A stretch of 17,021 nucleotides of DNA from Thermoplasmata archaeon M9B2D (GTDB taxonomy: Archaea; Thermoplasmatota; E2; DHVEG-1). This document shows positions 6,740 through 14,048 of the stretch, one piece after another. The notes beneath the pieces were generated by a model, which worked only from the letters and a program-made list of their open reading frames with translations, was not told where the DNA came from and ran no database searches. Both the position numbers and the translations under genes were made by a program. Location: contig MUGD01000036.1 in the NCBI GenBank assembly GCA_002900555.1, forward strand, positions 1 through 17,021, given 5' to 3'. The first letter of the stretch is position 1. Every line of letters begins with the position of its first letter.

Positions 6740-8071
6740 ATGGTTCTTGATAATCTTGGAGACTCATTGAAACGCACAATCAAGAAAATCGCAAACGCAG
6801 TCCACGTCGACGCTCAGCTTGTAAAAGAAGTCGTTCGTGACATCCAACGAGCGTTACTGCAATCAGACGTCAATGTCAAACTCGTTCTTGAACTCTCTAG
6901 AAAAATTGAACAGCGTGCACTTGAAGAAAAACCACCTGCGGGGATGACAAATCGAGAGCATGTGATTCATATAGTATATGATGAACTGGTTCGTATTGTT
7001 GGTGCGTCCAGGGAACTTGCCATCCGTAAACAGATTATCATGATGGTAGGATTATATGGACAGGGGAAAACCACGAGTTGTGGTAAACTTGCTACATTTT
7101 TCAAAAGGAAGGGACTACGGCCTGCACTAATCGCTGGTGATGTTCACCGACCAGCAGCTTTTGAACAATTAAAACAAATATCCGAGCAAGTAGAGGTTTT
7201 GTTCTATGGGGATAAAACTCAGAAAAATGCAGTGAAGGTTATTAAGGAAGGTATTGACCGGTTCAAGCGAACCGCTGATGTGATTATTGTTGACACTTCC
7301 GGGCGTCATAAGCTTGAGGATGATCTTATATCTGAGATGAAGGATATCTTTAAAGCGATTAAACCAGATGAGAAGCTTTTGGTCATGGATGCAGCGATGG
7401 GTCAGCAGGCTGGTCCACAGGCGAAGGCTTTTAATGATGCGATCGGCATCACTGGTATTGTTCTTACAAAACTTGATGGGACCGCGAAAGGTGGTGGTGC
7501 ACTGAGTGCTGCCTCTGAGGTTGGTGCCCCAATTGTGTTTGTTGGAACCGGTGAGCATTCCGCTGATTTTGAGAAATTTGACCCCTCTGGTTTCATCTCC
7601 CGGCTTTTAGGTATGGGTGATATCAAATCATTGCTTGAGCGGGCTGAAGAAAGCCTGAAGGGAAAAGATGCAGAAAAGACTGCAAGGAAACTTATGTCGG
7701 GGAAGTTCAACTTAAATGACATGTATGAACAGATGAACATGATTTCTGGGATGGGGCCGCTGTCAAAGGTTGCAGAGATGCTTCCAGGAGGCATGTCTGG
7801 AAAATTAAAAAAGGTTGATATGGATGAGACGCAGAATAAACTGAAGCGATTCCGGATTATTATGGACTCAATGACGAACGAAGAAAGGGAAAACCCAGAG
7901 ATTATTCAAGCATCAAGGGTTAGACGGATAGCGAAAGGAGCTGGTGTGGAACATAAGGACGTTAAAGAGGTATTGAAATATTATAACATGACGAAGCGAA
8001 TGATGAAAGGGTTTTCTAGTGATCGGAAGATGCGGCGAAATCTCATGCGACAACTTGACTTTGGGAAATAA
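6740..8071 (+). CDS. srp54: signal recognition particle 54 kDa protein (SRP54/Ffh)
   Basis: The GTPase subunit of the signal recognition particle. It binds signal sequences of nascent exported proteins and, with 7S RNA and the receptor FtsY, delivers ribosomes to the Sec channel. The 443 residues show the N-domain helical bundle (about 1-90), then the G-domain: P-loop GLYGQGKTT at 104-112, ADVHRPAAFEQL from 133, DTSGR at 185-189, TKLDGTAKGGG from 243 and GTGE near 269. The Met-rich M-domain runs from about 325, with GMGPL, MLPGG and the RNA-binding helices RVRRIAKGAGV and MTKRMMKGF. The length is typical of archaea. Compared with the common GxxGSGKTT and DTAGR, the variants here (GQGKTT, DTSGR) are small and look lineage-typical. 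The glycerate kinase start lies 13 bases after its stop. Confidence 0.97.
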   Translation: MVLDNLGDSLKRTIKKIANAVHVDAQLVKEVVRDIQRALLQSDVNVKLVLELSRKIEQRALEEKPPAGMTNREHVIHIVYDELVRIVGASRELAIRKQIIMMVGLYGQGKTTSCGKLATFFKRKGLRPALIAGDVHRPAAFEQLKQISEQVEVLFYGDKTQKNAVKVIKEGIDRFKRTADVIIVDTSGRHKLEDDLISEMKDIFKAIKPDEKLLVMDAAMGQQAGPQAKAFNDAIGITGIVLTKLDGTAKGGGALSAASEVGAPIVFVGTGEHSADFEKFDPSGFISRLLGMGDIKSLLERAEESLKGKDAEKTARKLMSGKFNLNDMYEQMNMISGMGPLSKVAEMLPGGMSGKLKKVDMDETQNKLKRFRIIMDSMTNEERENPEIIQASRVRRIAKGAGVEHKDVKEVLKYYNMTKRMMKGFSSDRKMRRNLMRQLDFGK

Positions 8072-8084
8072 TTTTTTTGTAAAT

Positions 8085-9419
8085 ATGTTATTTAGAAACC
8101 ATGATGAATTGGTTTTGAATGGGGGGACGCCGCTCCTTAGACAAAAACGAAGAGACATCCTCGAGATGTTAACTGCGGCGGTACATGCAGTTCACCCGTA
8201 TCGTGTAGTACGCGAGATGTTTGATGGTTCGCAGATGGTGTTTCCATCGGAAACAATCGATCTTTCGTCATTTGATCAGATATATCTTGTGGGTTTTGGG
8301 AAAGCAAGTGCAGGGATGGCACAAGCAGTGTGTGATGCAGTACCTGTTAGAAAGGGCGTGATTATTACCAATGATTCTTCTGCAACAATCACTACTGATT
8401 CAATTGAGGTTGTGGTCGGAGGGCATCCTCTGCCAAATGAAGGAAGTCTCATTGGTGCAGAAAAAATCCTTCAACTGGTAAGTCAATGTTCCCAGAACGA
8501 TTGTGTGGTTATGGTAATCTCTGGGGGTGGGTCATCGTTGTTTTGTAAACCACGTATCCCATTATCTGATTTTCAAACCACAATCGATCTGTTGTTACGG
8601 TCTGGAGCAACTATTGATGAGATAAACACAATCCGTAAGCATCTCTCATTGGTAAAAGGTGGACAGCTGGTTCAACAGACAAACGCAGTGGTTCTTTCCC
8701 TTATTATTTCTGATGTGGTTAATGATCCTCTTTCATCGATTGCATCTGGTCCCACGTCTCCTGATCCAACGACATTCTCTGATGCGAAAGAAATCCTTTC
8801 TCGATATGGCCTATGGCAGAAGATTCCTGGTGTTGTGCGTAGGATCATCGAGAACGGCTCGGCAGGTGACCTTCCTGAAACTCCTAAGCAGGGTGATTCT
8901 GCGTTTGATAAGGTCTTTAATTTTATCATCGCGAATAACAACCGTGCCTGTCAGGGTGCGTTACACAAGGCACAAGAACTTGGATATAAAGGGGAGATTT
9001 TGACGACATCAATGACCGGCGAAGCAAGGATTCTTGGCAGAGATGTAAGCATCCGGATTAAACGCAGTCTTTGTCCGGGAAAAACTGCGTTTATCTCTGG
9101 TGGTGAACCAACTGTGACGGTGCAGGGAGATGGTACTGGAGGTCGGAATCAGGAGTTTGTCCTTGGCTGTGTCCAGGAGATTGCAGCAAGCGATATTGTT
9201 GTTGCTTCGTTTGCCACCGATGGCGTTGATGGGAATAGTCGTGCTGCAGGTGCTCTTTGTGATGGTTTGACACTTGCTCGTGCTCTTAAAAAAAACCTTA
9301 CGCCTGATTGTTTTTTTAAAGAAAATAATTCGTATGTTTTTTTTAACGAATTAAGAGATGTGCTCCTTACTGGTGTGACAGGTACGAATGTGATGGACAT
9401 CCAAATAGTGTTGCCCTAA
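8085..9419 (+). CDS. glycerate 2-kinase (MOFRL family)
   Basis: A glycerate kinase of the GckA/TtuD (MOFRL) type, 444 residues, transferring phosphate from ATP to D-glycerate. In archaea with a non-phosphorylating Entner-Doudoroff route the product is 2-phosphoglycerate, feeding lower glycolysis. Motifs in order: LVGFGKASAGMA (68-79), VISGGGSSL (144-152), IISDVVNDPLSSIASGPTSPDP (207-228), SGGEPTVTV and GGRNQEF (338-358), ATDGVDG (377-383), and a C-terminal TGVTGTNVMD in which the family's usual TGPTGTNVND has lost its Pro. The ATG at 8085 gives the family's normal length; an upstream in-frame ATG at 8019 lies inside SRP54. There is no Shine-Dalgarno sequence, so the gene is probably co-transcribed and perhaps translationally coupled to SRP54. 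The two functions are unrelated. Confidence 0.92.
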   Translation: MLFRNHDELVLNGGTPLLRQKRRDILEMLTAAVHAVHPYRVVREMFDGSQMVFPSETIDLSSFDQIYLVGFGKASAGMAQAVCDAVPVRKGVIITNDSSATITTDSIEVVVGGHPLPNEGSLIGAEKILQLVSQCSQNDCVVMVISGGGSSLFCKPRIPLSDFQTTIDLLLRSGATIDEINTIRKHLSLVKGGQLVQQTNAVVLSLIISDVVNDPLSSIASGPTSPDPTTFSDAKEILSRYGLWQKIPGVVRRIIENGSAGDLPETPKQGDSAFDKVFNFIIANNNRACQGALHKAQELGYKGEILTTSMTGEARILGRDVSIRIKRSLCPGKTAFISGGEPTVTVQGDGTGGRNQEFVLGCVQEIAASDIVVASFATDGVDGNSRAAGALCDGLTLARALKKNLTPDCFFKENNSYVFFNELRDVLLTGVTGTNVMDIQIVLP

Positions 9420-9517
9420 GAAAATTATACTGTTTTCTGGAATGGGTGAGAATAAACCTTTTAAAGAAGAAGAAGATAACAAAGTGGGATGACCTCAATC
9501 AAAAAATTGTTCCAAAA

Positions 9518-9533
9518 CTAATATATAAATATT
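9518..9533 (+). promoter_or_regulatory. distal TATA box upstream of the propeller protein gene
   Basis: TAATATATAAATATT is a strong TATA-like sequence, predicting a transcript start near 9550 and a leader of about 100 bases. A second, proximal box lies at 9611-9622. This is one of the richest promoter-like regions in the window. Confidence 0.4.
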
Positions 9534-9577
9534 TCGCATAATAATACTATAGCTGGTATGGAATTACTCTCTTCAAC

Positions 9578-9601
9578 TCGATAAATTGCTTCGATAAAGT
9601 T
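9578..9601 (+). repeat. CGATAAA direct repeats, possible operator
   Basis: CGATAAA occurs at 9579-9585 and 9592-9598, 13 bases apart, between the distal and proximal TATA boxes. The longer form TTCGATAAAGTT (9590-9601) recurs exactly at 9667-9678 inside the first codons of the next gene. Its placement would suit a regulator-binding site, but nothing else supports that. Confidence 0.35.
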
Positions 9602-9610
9602 CCATAGCAA

Positions 9611-9646
9611 AAATAATATAAATAGTAAAAAATCTATATATGGAGA
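9611..9646 (+). promoter_or_regulatory. proximal TATA box and Shine-Dalgarno of the propeller protein gene
   Basis: AATATAAATAG near 9612-9622 predicts a transcript start at about 9642. GGAG at 9642-9645 then stands 7 bases before the ATG at 9653, a proper ribosome-binding site at the very 5' end of a short leader. It supports 9653 over the ATG two codons later. Confidence 0.55.
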
Positions 9647-9652
9647 TAACAT

Positions 9653-12600
9653 ATGCAAATGAAACGTTCGATAAAGTTGTTCTGTACGGTATTGAGTATC
9701 TTTTTCTTAGGTATAGGAGGCATCGTTTCAGGCGCACAGGCTAGTTCTATCACCTATCCATCTGATGGGATATGGGAGGATACATTTAAGGATAATAGGA
9801 GTGTTAATCTAACCTACTGCGTTGTGAAAAACAACGAAATTGTTCTTGCTCAAGAGATTAGCAACATATCCTACAACTTTAACCAAAGCAATCATAAGGC
9901 GTATGCCTATCAATCATTTTTCTTTTTCCCTATCGGTAATTTTTTTTCGCCGAAAACCCATCTCTTTCGCGAGATTGAATTTGGAAGAAACGATATCATA
10001 AGAATCCAAGATGTCGACAATGACTATGCAAACCGGTCATCCTCCAGCATTCAAAGGTATGTTGTTCATCATTTTCGATTTCAGATAGATCTCAGCGCAG
10101 AGACCATCAGTACTATCAATATGACATGGTCTGGTAAAACATACGCAAATGCGGTCATAAAATTTTATTACTGGAACGCCAGTGGCTATTTAAAAGGCGG
10201 TTGGCAAAAGTTAGAAACGTATCGTTCAGATGGGAAAGACACTTCTGAGAAATTAACAATCCCTGGTGGTGCTGCGAAATATGCCTTCGATGCGGATAAC
10301 TATCTTGACATCTGTATTGTGGCATACTTTCCTCTTCTGTTTCGACCATGTACCCTCTCAACCGATTATATCGGGTTACTCACCAAAACAACAAAAGGAT
10401 ATATCCGAGACAAAACGGCAATCGCAAAGACAAAAGATGCTATCGACCCAAAGAATATCTCTAAATATACTAGTTTTTATTGGGAGTCTCTCTGCTGGGA
10501 TGATTCTCAACCCTCAGGAACAGATATTCGATATCACATCTTGTACCTGAATCAAACTGGGAAATATGATTTCGTGGAAGATTCTGTGTTACCATATAAT
10601 CGGCGTGGATTTAACCAATCACCTGTGTTTCTTAACTTGCTTTCAAACCATGAGTACGGAACCAAATATAATAAACTCAAGATTCAGGCAAATCTTTCGA
10701 CGGACTCCCCTTCAGTATCTCCACGAATTTTTAGTTGGGCACTCACTTGGCAGAACAAAACCCTATGGCATGACTCCTTTAACACCTTTTACCGCATCGA
10801 CGATCAGGCAAGAATCACCCAAGAAAACGGAACAATAATGATATCGTTGATACAAGATGAATGGCCGTTGTTTGGTTTTGACTCGGGAAACACCAGAGCA
10901 TCGGATTGTATTGGGGCGACAACAAACAACCTTTATTGGTTCAGTAGGGAATATGTTGGTGGAGGATTGCGCAATCCTGTTATCGGTGATGGGAAGGTAT
11001 ACATCGTTTCAAATGGCCGCATACTCTATCAGTATAACGTGATACTCTCAAGCGGGTTAACGGAGGGAGACCCACAGGTAAGCATCGCCTCGGTAAAAGT
11101 TCCTTATGATGTCGTAAACTCTCCTGCGGTCACCGATGAACTTGTCATTGTTGCCACAGGAGCGCAAGCAACCGGAGGGGCTAGCAACCGTATTTATGCA
11201 TATGAGACCGATAATCTCACGTTAAAATGGCAGTATCCTGAGCCTCCCAATGTTGACAAGATTTGTTACGATGCGTCACCGGTCGTTGTCGGTGATATGC
11301 TGTTTATCAGTACCTGGGGAGGCGACAATGGGGTGTATCTCAACGAAAAAAATCGGTATACAAATAACAAACTCCTTGCGATAGAACTTAAGACCGGACA
11401 GAAACGGTGGGAGTATTCCTTGCCTGCCCCAAGTTATGCAACTCCAGCGGTAACCGCTGATATGATTATCGTGGCATGTAGTTCAACGGATAATCAGAGT
11501 ATTATAGCATTGTCTCATACTGGAGAAAAAGTCTGGGGCAAGGCACTTGGTGCCGTTGATCATGCATCCCCTGTTATCTACCAGGATAAGGTCTTTGTAA
11601 CCTGCAAACAGGTGAGCAATAAAAAAACAGCGACACGAATCGTCGCCATGAATCTTAATGATGGCGCGATGAAATGGAATGCAACCCTCAGCGAACTGGC
11701 AACCTGTTATGACAATATAGCTGATTCCACGCCAGCGGTATATGATGGCGTGCTGTACGCTGCTTCTCCTGATGGAAAAGTATATGCCATAAATATTGAA
11801 AATGGAACGACACTGTGGACCCCATCACAGGTCTATTCCATCCCGCTTTTATCCTGTGATGTTCTTCGTTCGTCTCCAGCGTATGCGGATTCTCACGTAT
11901 ATATCGGTACCCCTGAAGGAAAAGTGTTTGCGATCAATACAACAACTGGCGGAACCACCTGGGAGTTTGAGACTTTTTGGGATTACAGTAAGCCGAATTG
12001 GATGCCAGCCCCGGTCCTAGGGTCGCCGGTTGTGTCCAATGGGTTAGTCTTTTTTACTGATGAGAACGGTGTTTTGTATAGTCTTGGGAAGTTTACCGCC
12101 TCTACCAAAGAAGTCACTGGGCGTATCATCTCACTACCCATCCGCTTACCTGAGTCTCTTTGGTGGAATTCCTTTTATGCACTCACTAGGTATGACAGTT
12201 CGGTAAGCAGTATCAAATTTAAGTTGCTTGATGAAGGGGGAACTGTCATAAAAGATGGTTTAACCAATGGCAGTATTCTTACCAGTGGTGATAAAACCCT
12301 TGGTCGAACGCTTCGTCTACAGGCTGATTTTTCTGCTAAGAACATCACCAAAGATAACCCGAAACTGTTCGACTGGTACATCACTTTAAAGGCAGATACT
12401 CAAAAACCCTTCCTTGACGGTAGCTCGTTCACCCCTGATCCAAAAGGATGGTTACAAGAAATTGTTCCTGTCTTTACTATAAAAGTAAAGGATAATATCA
12501 CTGGGTTGCGTGTGAAATCCGCTTGGTATACCTTAGAATATGTGCTTGATAATGTGTCTAAGAAAACCACGGTGGCCGCATCATGTACTGGGCAAAATGG

Positions 12601-13831
12601 AACAACGGAATGGCAGCTCCTAACCATGAACATTTCAGCGTTATCGTTTTTCGAAAATATCACCAAATTGCAAAGTCTGGTCTTTAACATCTCTGACTTA
12701 GCAGGTAATACCGCGGAAAAGAAAGTGACGTTTAAGCAGGATGTGAAGAAACCCACGTCCTATGTGCTAGCCGATACAATGAAAAAGAAATACAATTCAA
12801 GCTATGTTCTCATAAACGCAAAAGCAAATGATACGGGTACCCTGAATGTCGATGCAAGCGGTATCGACCGTGTGGAGTTGTATTATCGGTATTCGCAAAC
12901 CAATGTCTTCTCCGACGATTGGATCTTTTTTGCAGATTCGCCAACATCCTTGCCTTCCTGGAAGTTTAACTTCACCACCCGTCCGAATCAAAATGGTGGG
13001 TACTTTGAGCTTTGTACCATAGCTATTGACAACGCAAGCAATGTCGAGGACTTCCCTTTAAAAGGTGATGTTTCGTTTGTGTATGATTGGAAGGCACCGC
13101 AGCTTCCTAGCGTCTCTGGTGACACCCTCTGGTTTAACGAACGACCGCAGTTCTCGGTCATCTTTCGGGATGATTTTCTTTTAGATACGATTCAATACCG
13201 TCCGAATTTCGACAGCATCTGGACGACCATAGCCTCCCGTGTGAACGCAAGTGTCTATAACACCGATGCCATTGGACATTCCTGGAGTTTAAAGCAAGAA
13301 TATTGGGATATGATGATTGAAGATGAGGTCTATTATCTGTATTTCAAGATTAATGATACTTTAGGAAACGCCTTGCTTGCCACAGGTACTACTGATGCAA
13401 TCATCATTCGAAAAGACATGTTTGCGCCAATCGTTAATATCGATATTCCTGATGTGACCACAGAATGGACCTGGGCGGATAACTTTACCGTGTCAGGCAT
13501 AGTAAACGATAGAAACGGCAGTGGCGTTAAGGAAGCCTATTTGTACTATCGTTTTTCTAAAGATACATCCAATTGGAGCAGCTGGATACCATTTGGGGAT
13601 CCGCTTGATTCTTCTCCTTTTGAATGGAATTTTAAGGCAACAGAGGGAGATGGACATTATCAAATTAAAGTCAACGTCGTAGACTATGCAGGCAATGCAG
13701 AAGAATCAGAGGTTGTTTCTGTCTCTGTCGCTTCATTCCCAACAGAACTTGCCCTTGTGCTTGTTGGGCTCGTGGTTGTTCTTGTCATCATCATTATGAT
13801 TATCATTATCATATGGAGAAAAAGAGAATAA
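9653..13831 (+). CDS. membrane-anchored surface protein with eight-bladed PQQ-type beta-propeller and Ig-like domains
   Basis: A 1392-residue exported protein. The order is: signal peptide (about 1-30, ending near AQA); a beta-sandwich region (to about 270); a domain (about 275-390) ending in LKIQANLS and PRIFSWALTW; a beta-propeller (about 402-812) with eight copies of a blade motif of the kind SPxV...G/D...V, many followed by W (NPVIGDG, SPAVTDE, SPVVVGD, TPAVTAD, SPVIYQD, TPAVYDG, SPAYADS, SPVVSNG); a second copy of the pre-propeller domain ending in LRLQADFS and PKLFDWYITL (about 825-915); then Ig-like repeats including two alike ones (VELYYRYSQ and AYLYYRFSK). A strongly hydrophobic helix at about 1361-1387 is followed by WRKRE. 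Over 30 Asn-X-Ser/Thr sites suggest glycosylation. It is probably a ligand-binding or adhesive surface protein. I see no evidence that it binds PQQ or is an enzyme. Confidence 0.85.
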   Translation: MQMKRSIKLFCTVLSIFFLGIGGIVSGAQASSITYPSDGIWEDTFKDNRSVNLTYCVVKNNEIVLAQEISNISYNFNQSNHKAYAYQSFFFFPIGNFFSPKTHLFREIEFGRNDIIRIQDVDNDYANRSSSSIQRYVVHHFRFQIDLSAETISTINMTWSGKTYANAVIKFYYWNASGYLKGGWQKLETYRSDGKDTSEKLTIPGGAAKYAFDADNYLDICIVAYFPLLFRPCTLSTDYIGLLTKTTKGYIRDKTAIAKTKDAIDPKNISKYTSFYWESLCWDDSQPSGTDIRYHILYLNQTGKYDFVEDSVLPYNRRGFNQSPVFLNLLSNHEYGTKYNKLKIQANLSTDSPSVSPRIFSWALTWQNKTLWHDSFNTFYRIDDQARITQENGTIMISLIQDEWPLFGFDSGNTRASDCIGATTNNLYWFSREYVGGGLRNPVIGDGKVYIVSNGRILYQYNVILSSGLTEGDPQVSIASVKVPYDVVNSPAVTDELVIVATGAQATGGASNRIYAYETDNLTLKWQYPEPPNVDKICYDASPVVVGDMLFISTWGGDNGVYLNEKNRYTNNKLLAIELKTGQKRWEYSLPAPSYATPAVTADMIIVACSSTDNQSIIALSHTGEKVWGKALGAVDHASPVIYQDKVFVTCKQVSNKKTATRIVAMNLNDGAMKWNATLSELATCYDNIADSTPAVYDGVLYAASPDGKVYAINIENGTTLWTPSQVYSIPLLSCDVLRSSPAYADSHVYIGTPEGKVFAINTTTGGTTWEFETFWDYSKPNWMPAPVLGSPVVSNGLVFFTDENGVLYSLGKFTASTKEVTGRIISLPIRLPESLWWNSFYALTRYDSSVSSIKFKLLDEGGTVIKDGLTNGSILTSGDKTLGRTLRLQADFSAKNITKDNPKLFDWYITLKADTQKPFLDGSSFTPDPKGWLQEIVPVFTIKVKDNITGLRVKSAWYTLEYVLDNVSKKTTVAASCTGQNGTTEWQLLTMNISALSFFENITKLQSLVFNISDLAGNTAEKKVTFKQDVKKPTSYVLADTMKKKYNSSYVLINAKANDTGTLNVDASGIDRVELYYRYSQTNVFSDDWIFFADSPTSLPSWKFNFTTRPNQNGGYFELCTIAIDNASNVEDFPLKGDVSFVYDWKAPQLPSVSGDTLWFNERPQFSVIFRDDFLLDTIQYRPNFDSIWTTIASRVNASVYNTDAIGHSWSLKQEYWDMMIEDEVYYLYFKINDTLGNALLATGTTDAIIIRKDMFAPIVNIDIPDVTTEWTWADNFTVSGIVNDRNGSGVKEAYLYYRFSKDTSNWSSWIPFGDPLDSSPFEWNFKATEGDGHYQIKVNVVDYAGNAEESEVVSVSVASFPTELALVLVGLVVVLVIIIMIIIIIWRKRE
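13813..13831 (-). terminator. T-rich terminator candidate for the LeuRS-zinc-ribbon unit
   Basis: On the minus strand, after the zinc-ribbon stop, the sequence reads TTATTCTCTTTTTCTCC. This is a pyrimidine/T-rich stretch of the kind that ends archaeal transcription. It lies inside the last codons of the convergent propeller gene. Confidence 0.4.
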
Positions 13832-13847
13832 CCCGTTGTAGCTGCCC

Positions 13848-13873
13848 TTATTTCGTTTCTTTTGGTTTTTTTA
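13848..13873 (+). terminator. T-rich terminator candidate for the propeller gene
   Basis: Just after the TAA at 13829-13831, the plus strand runs through TTATTTCG, TTTCTTTT and GGTTTTTTT, ending in seven T. It overlaps the Lys-rich C-terminal codons of the convergent zinc-ribbon gene. Confidence 0.45.
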
Positions 13874-14048
13874 CGTCTTCTACGAGAAATTCCGGGAAAA
13901 CCAATCCGGTGTACCCGCAGCTATTGCACCGCCATTGATTAAGGAGTCCTTTCGCGTAGGAATCTGCCGACAGGTCAGGTTGTGTATCGGAACTGTGGCA
14001 TTGTGGGCATATTCTAACATATTTTTTTGTCATGGTCTTCGGTCTCAT
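13848..14048 (-). CDS. small zinc-ribbon protein
   Basis: A 66-residue protein with a two-knuckle zinc ribbon: CPQC at 14-17 and CNSCG at 41-45, probably binding one zinc. Between the knuckles lies a conserved-looking PDLSADSYAKG stretch, and a charged tail (EDVKKPKETK) follows. I recognise the layout as a small protein seen in archaea but know no function; RNA or protein binding is plausible. Its ATG at 14048 overlaps the TGA of leucyl-tRNA synthetase as ATGA, so translation is probably coupled. A second in-frame ATG at 14033 would remove five residues and leave the ribbon intact. The gene ends 16 bases from the convergent propeller gene. Confidence 0.8.
   Translation of the reverse strand: MRPKTMTKKYVRICPQCHSSDTQPDLSADSYAKGLLNQWRCNSCGYTGLVFPEFLVEDVKKPKETK

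Noticed and set aside
6740..8071. SRP54 P-loop GLYGQGKTT and DTSGR as signs of an inactive GTPase
   Set aside because: The Lys and Thr residues needed for GTP binding are present and all other G motifs are intact. The changes look like lineage variation.
9556..9607. ATGGAA ... TTCCAT inverted repeat as a hairpin or riboswitch
   Set aside because: The stem is only six pairs with a loop of over 30 bases, and there is no known riboswitch core.
13780..13815. Run of ATC/ATT-like triplets as a simple-sequence repeat or array
   Set aside because: It is fully explained as Ile/Met/Val codons of the C-terminal membrane helix, and the units are not exact.
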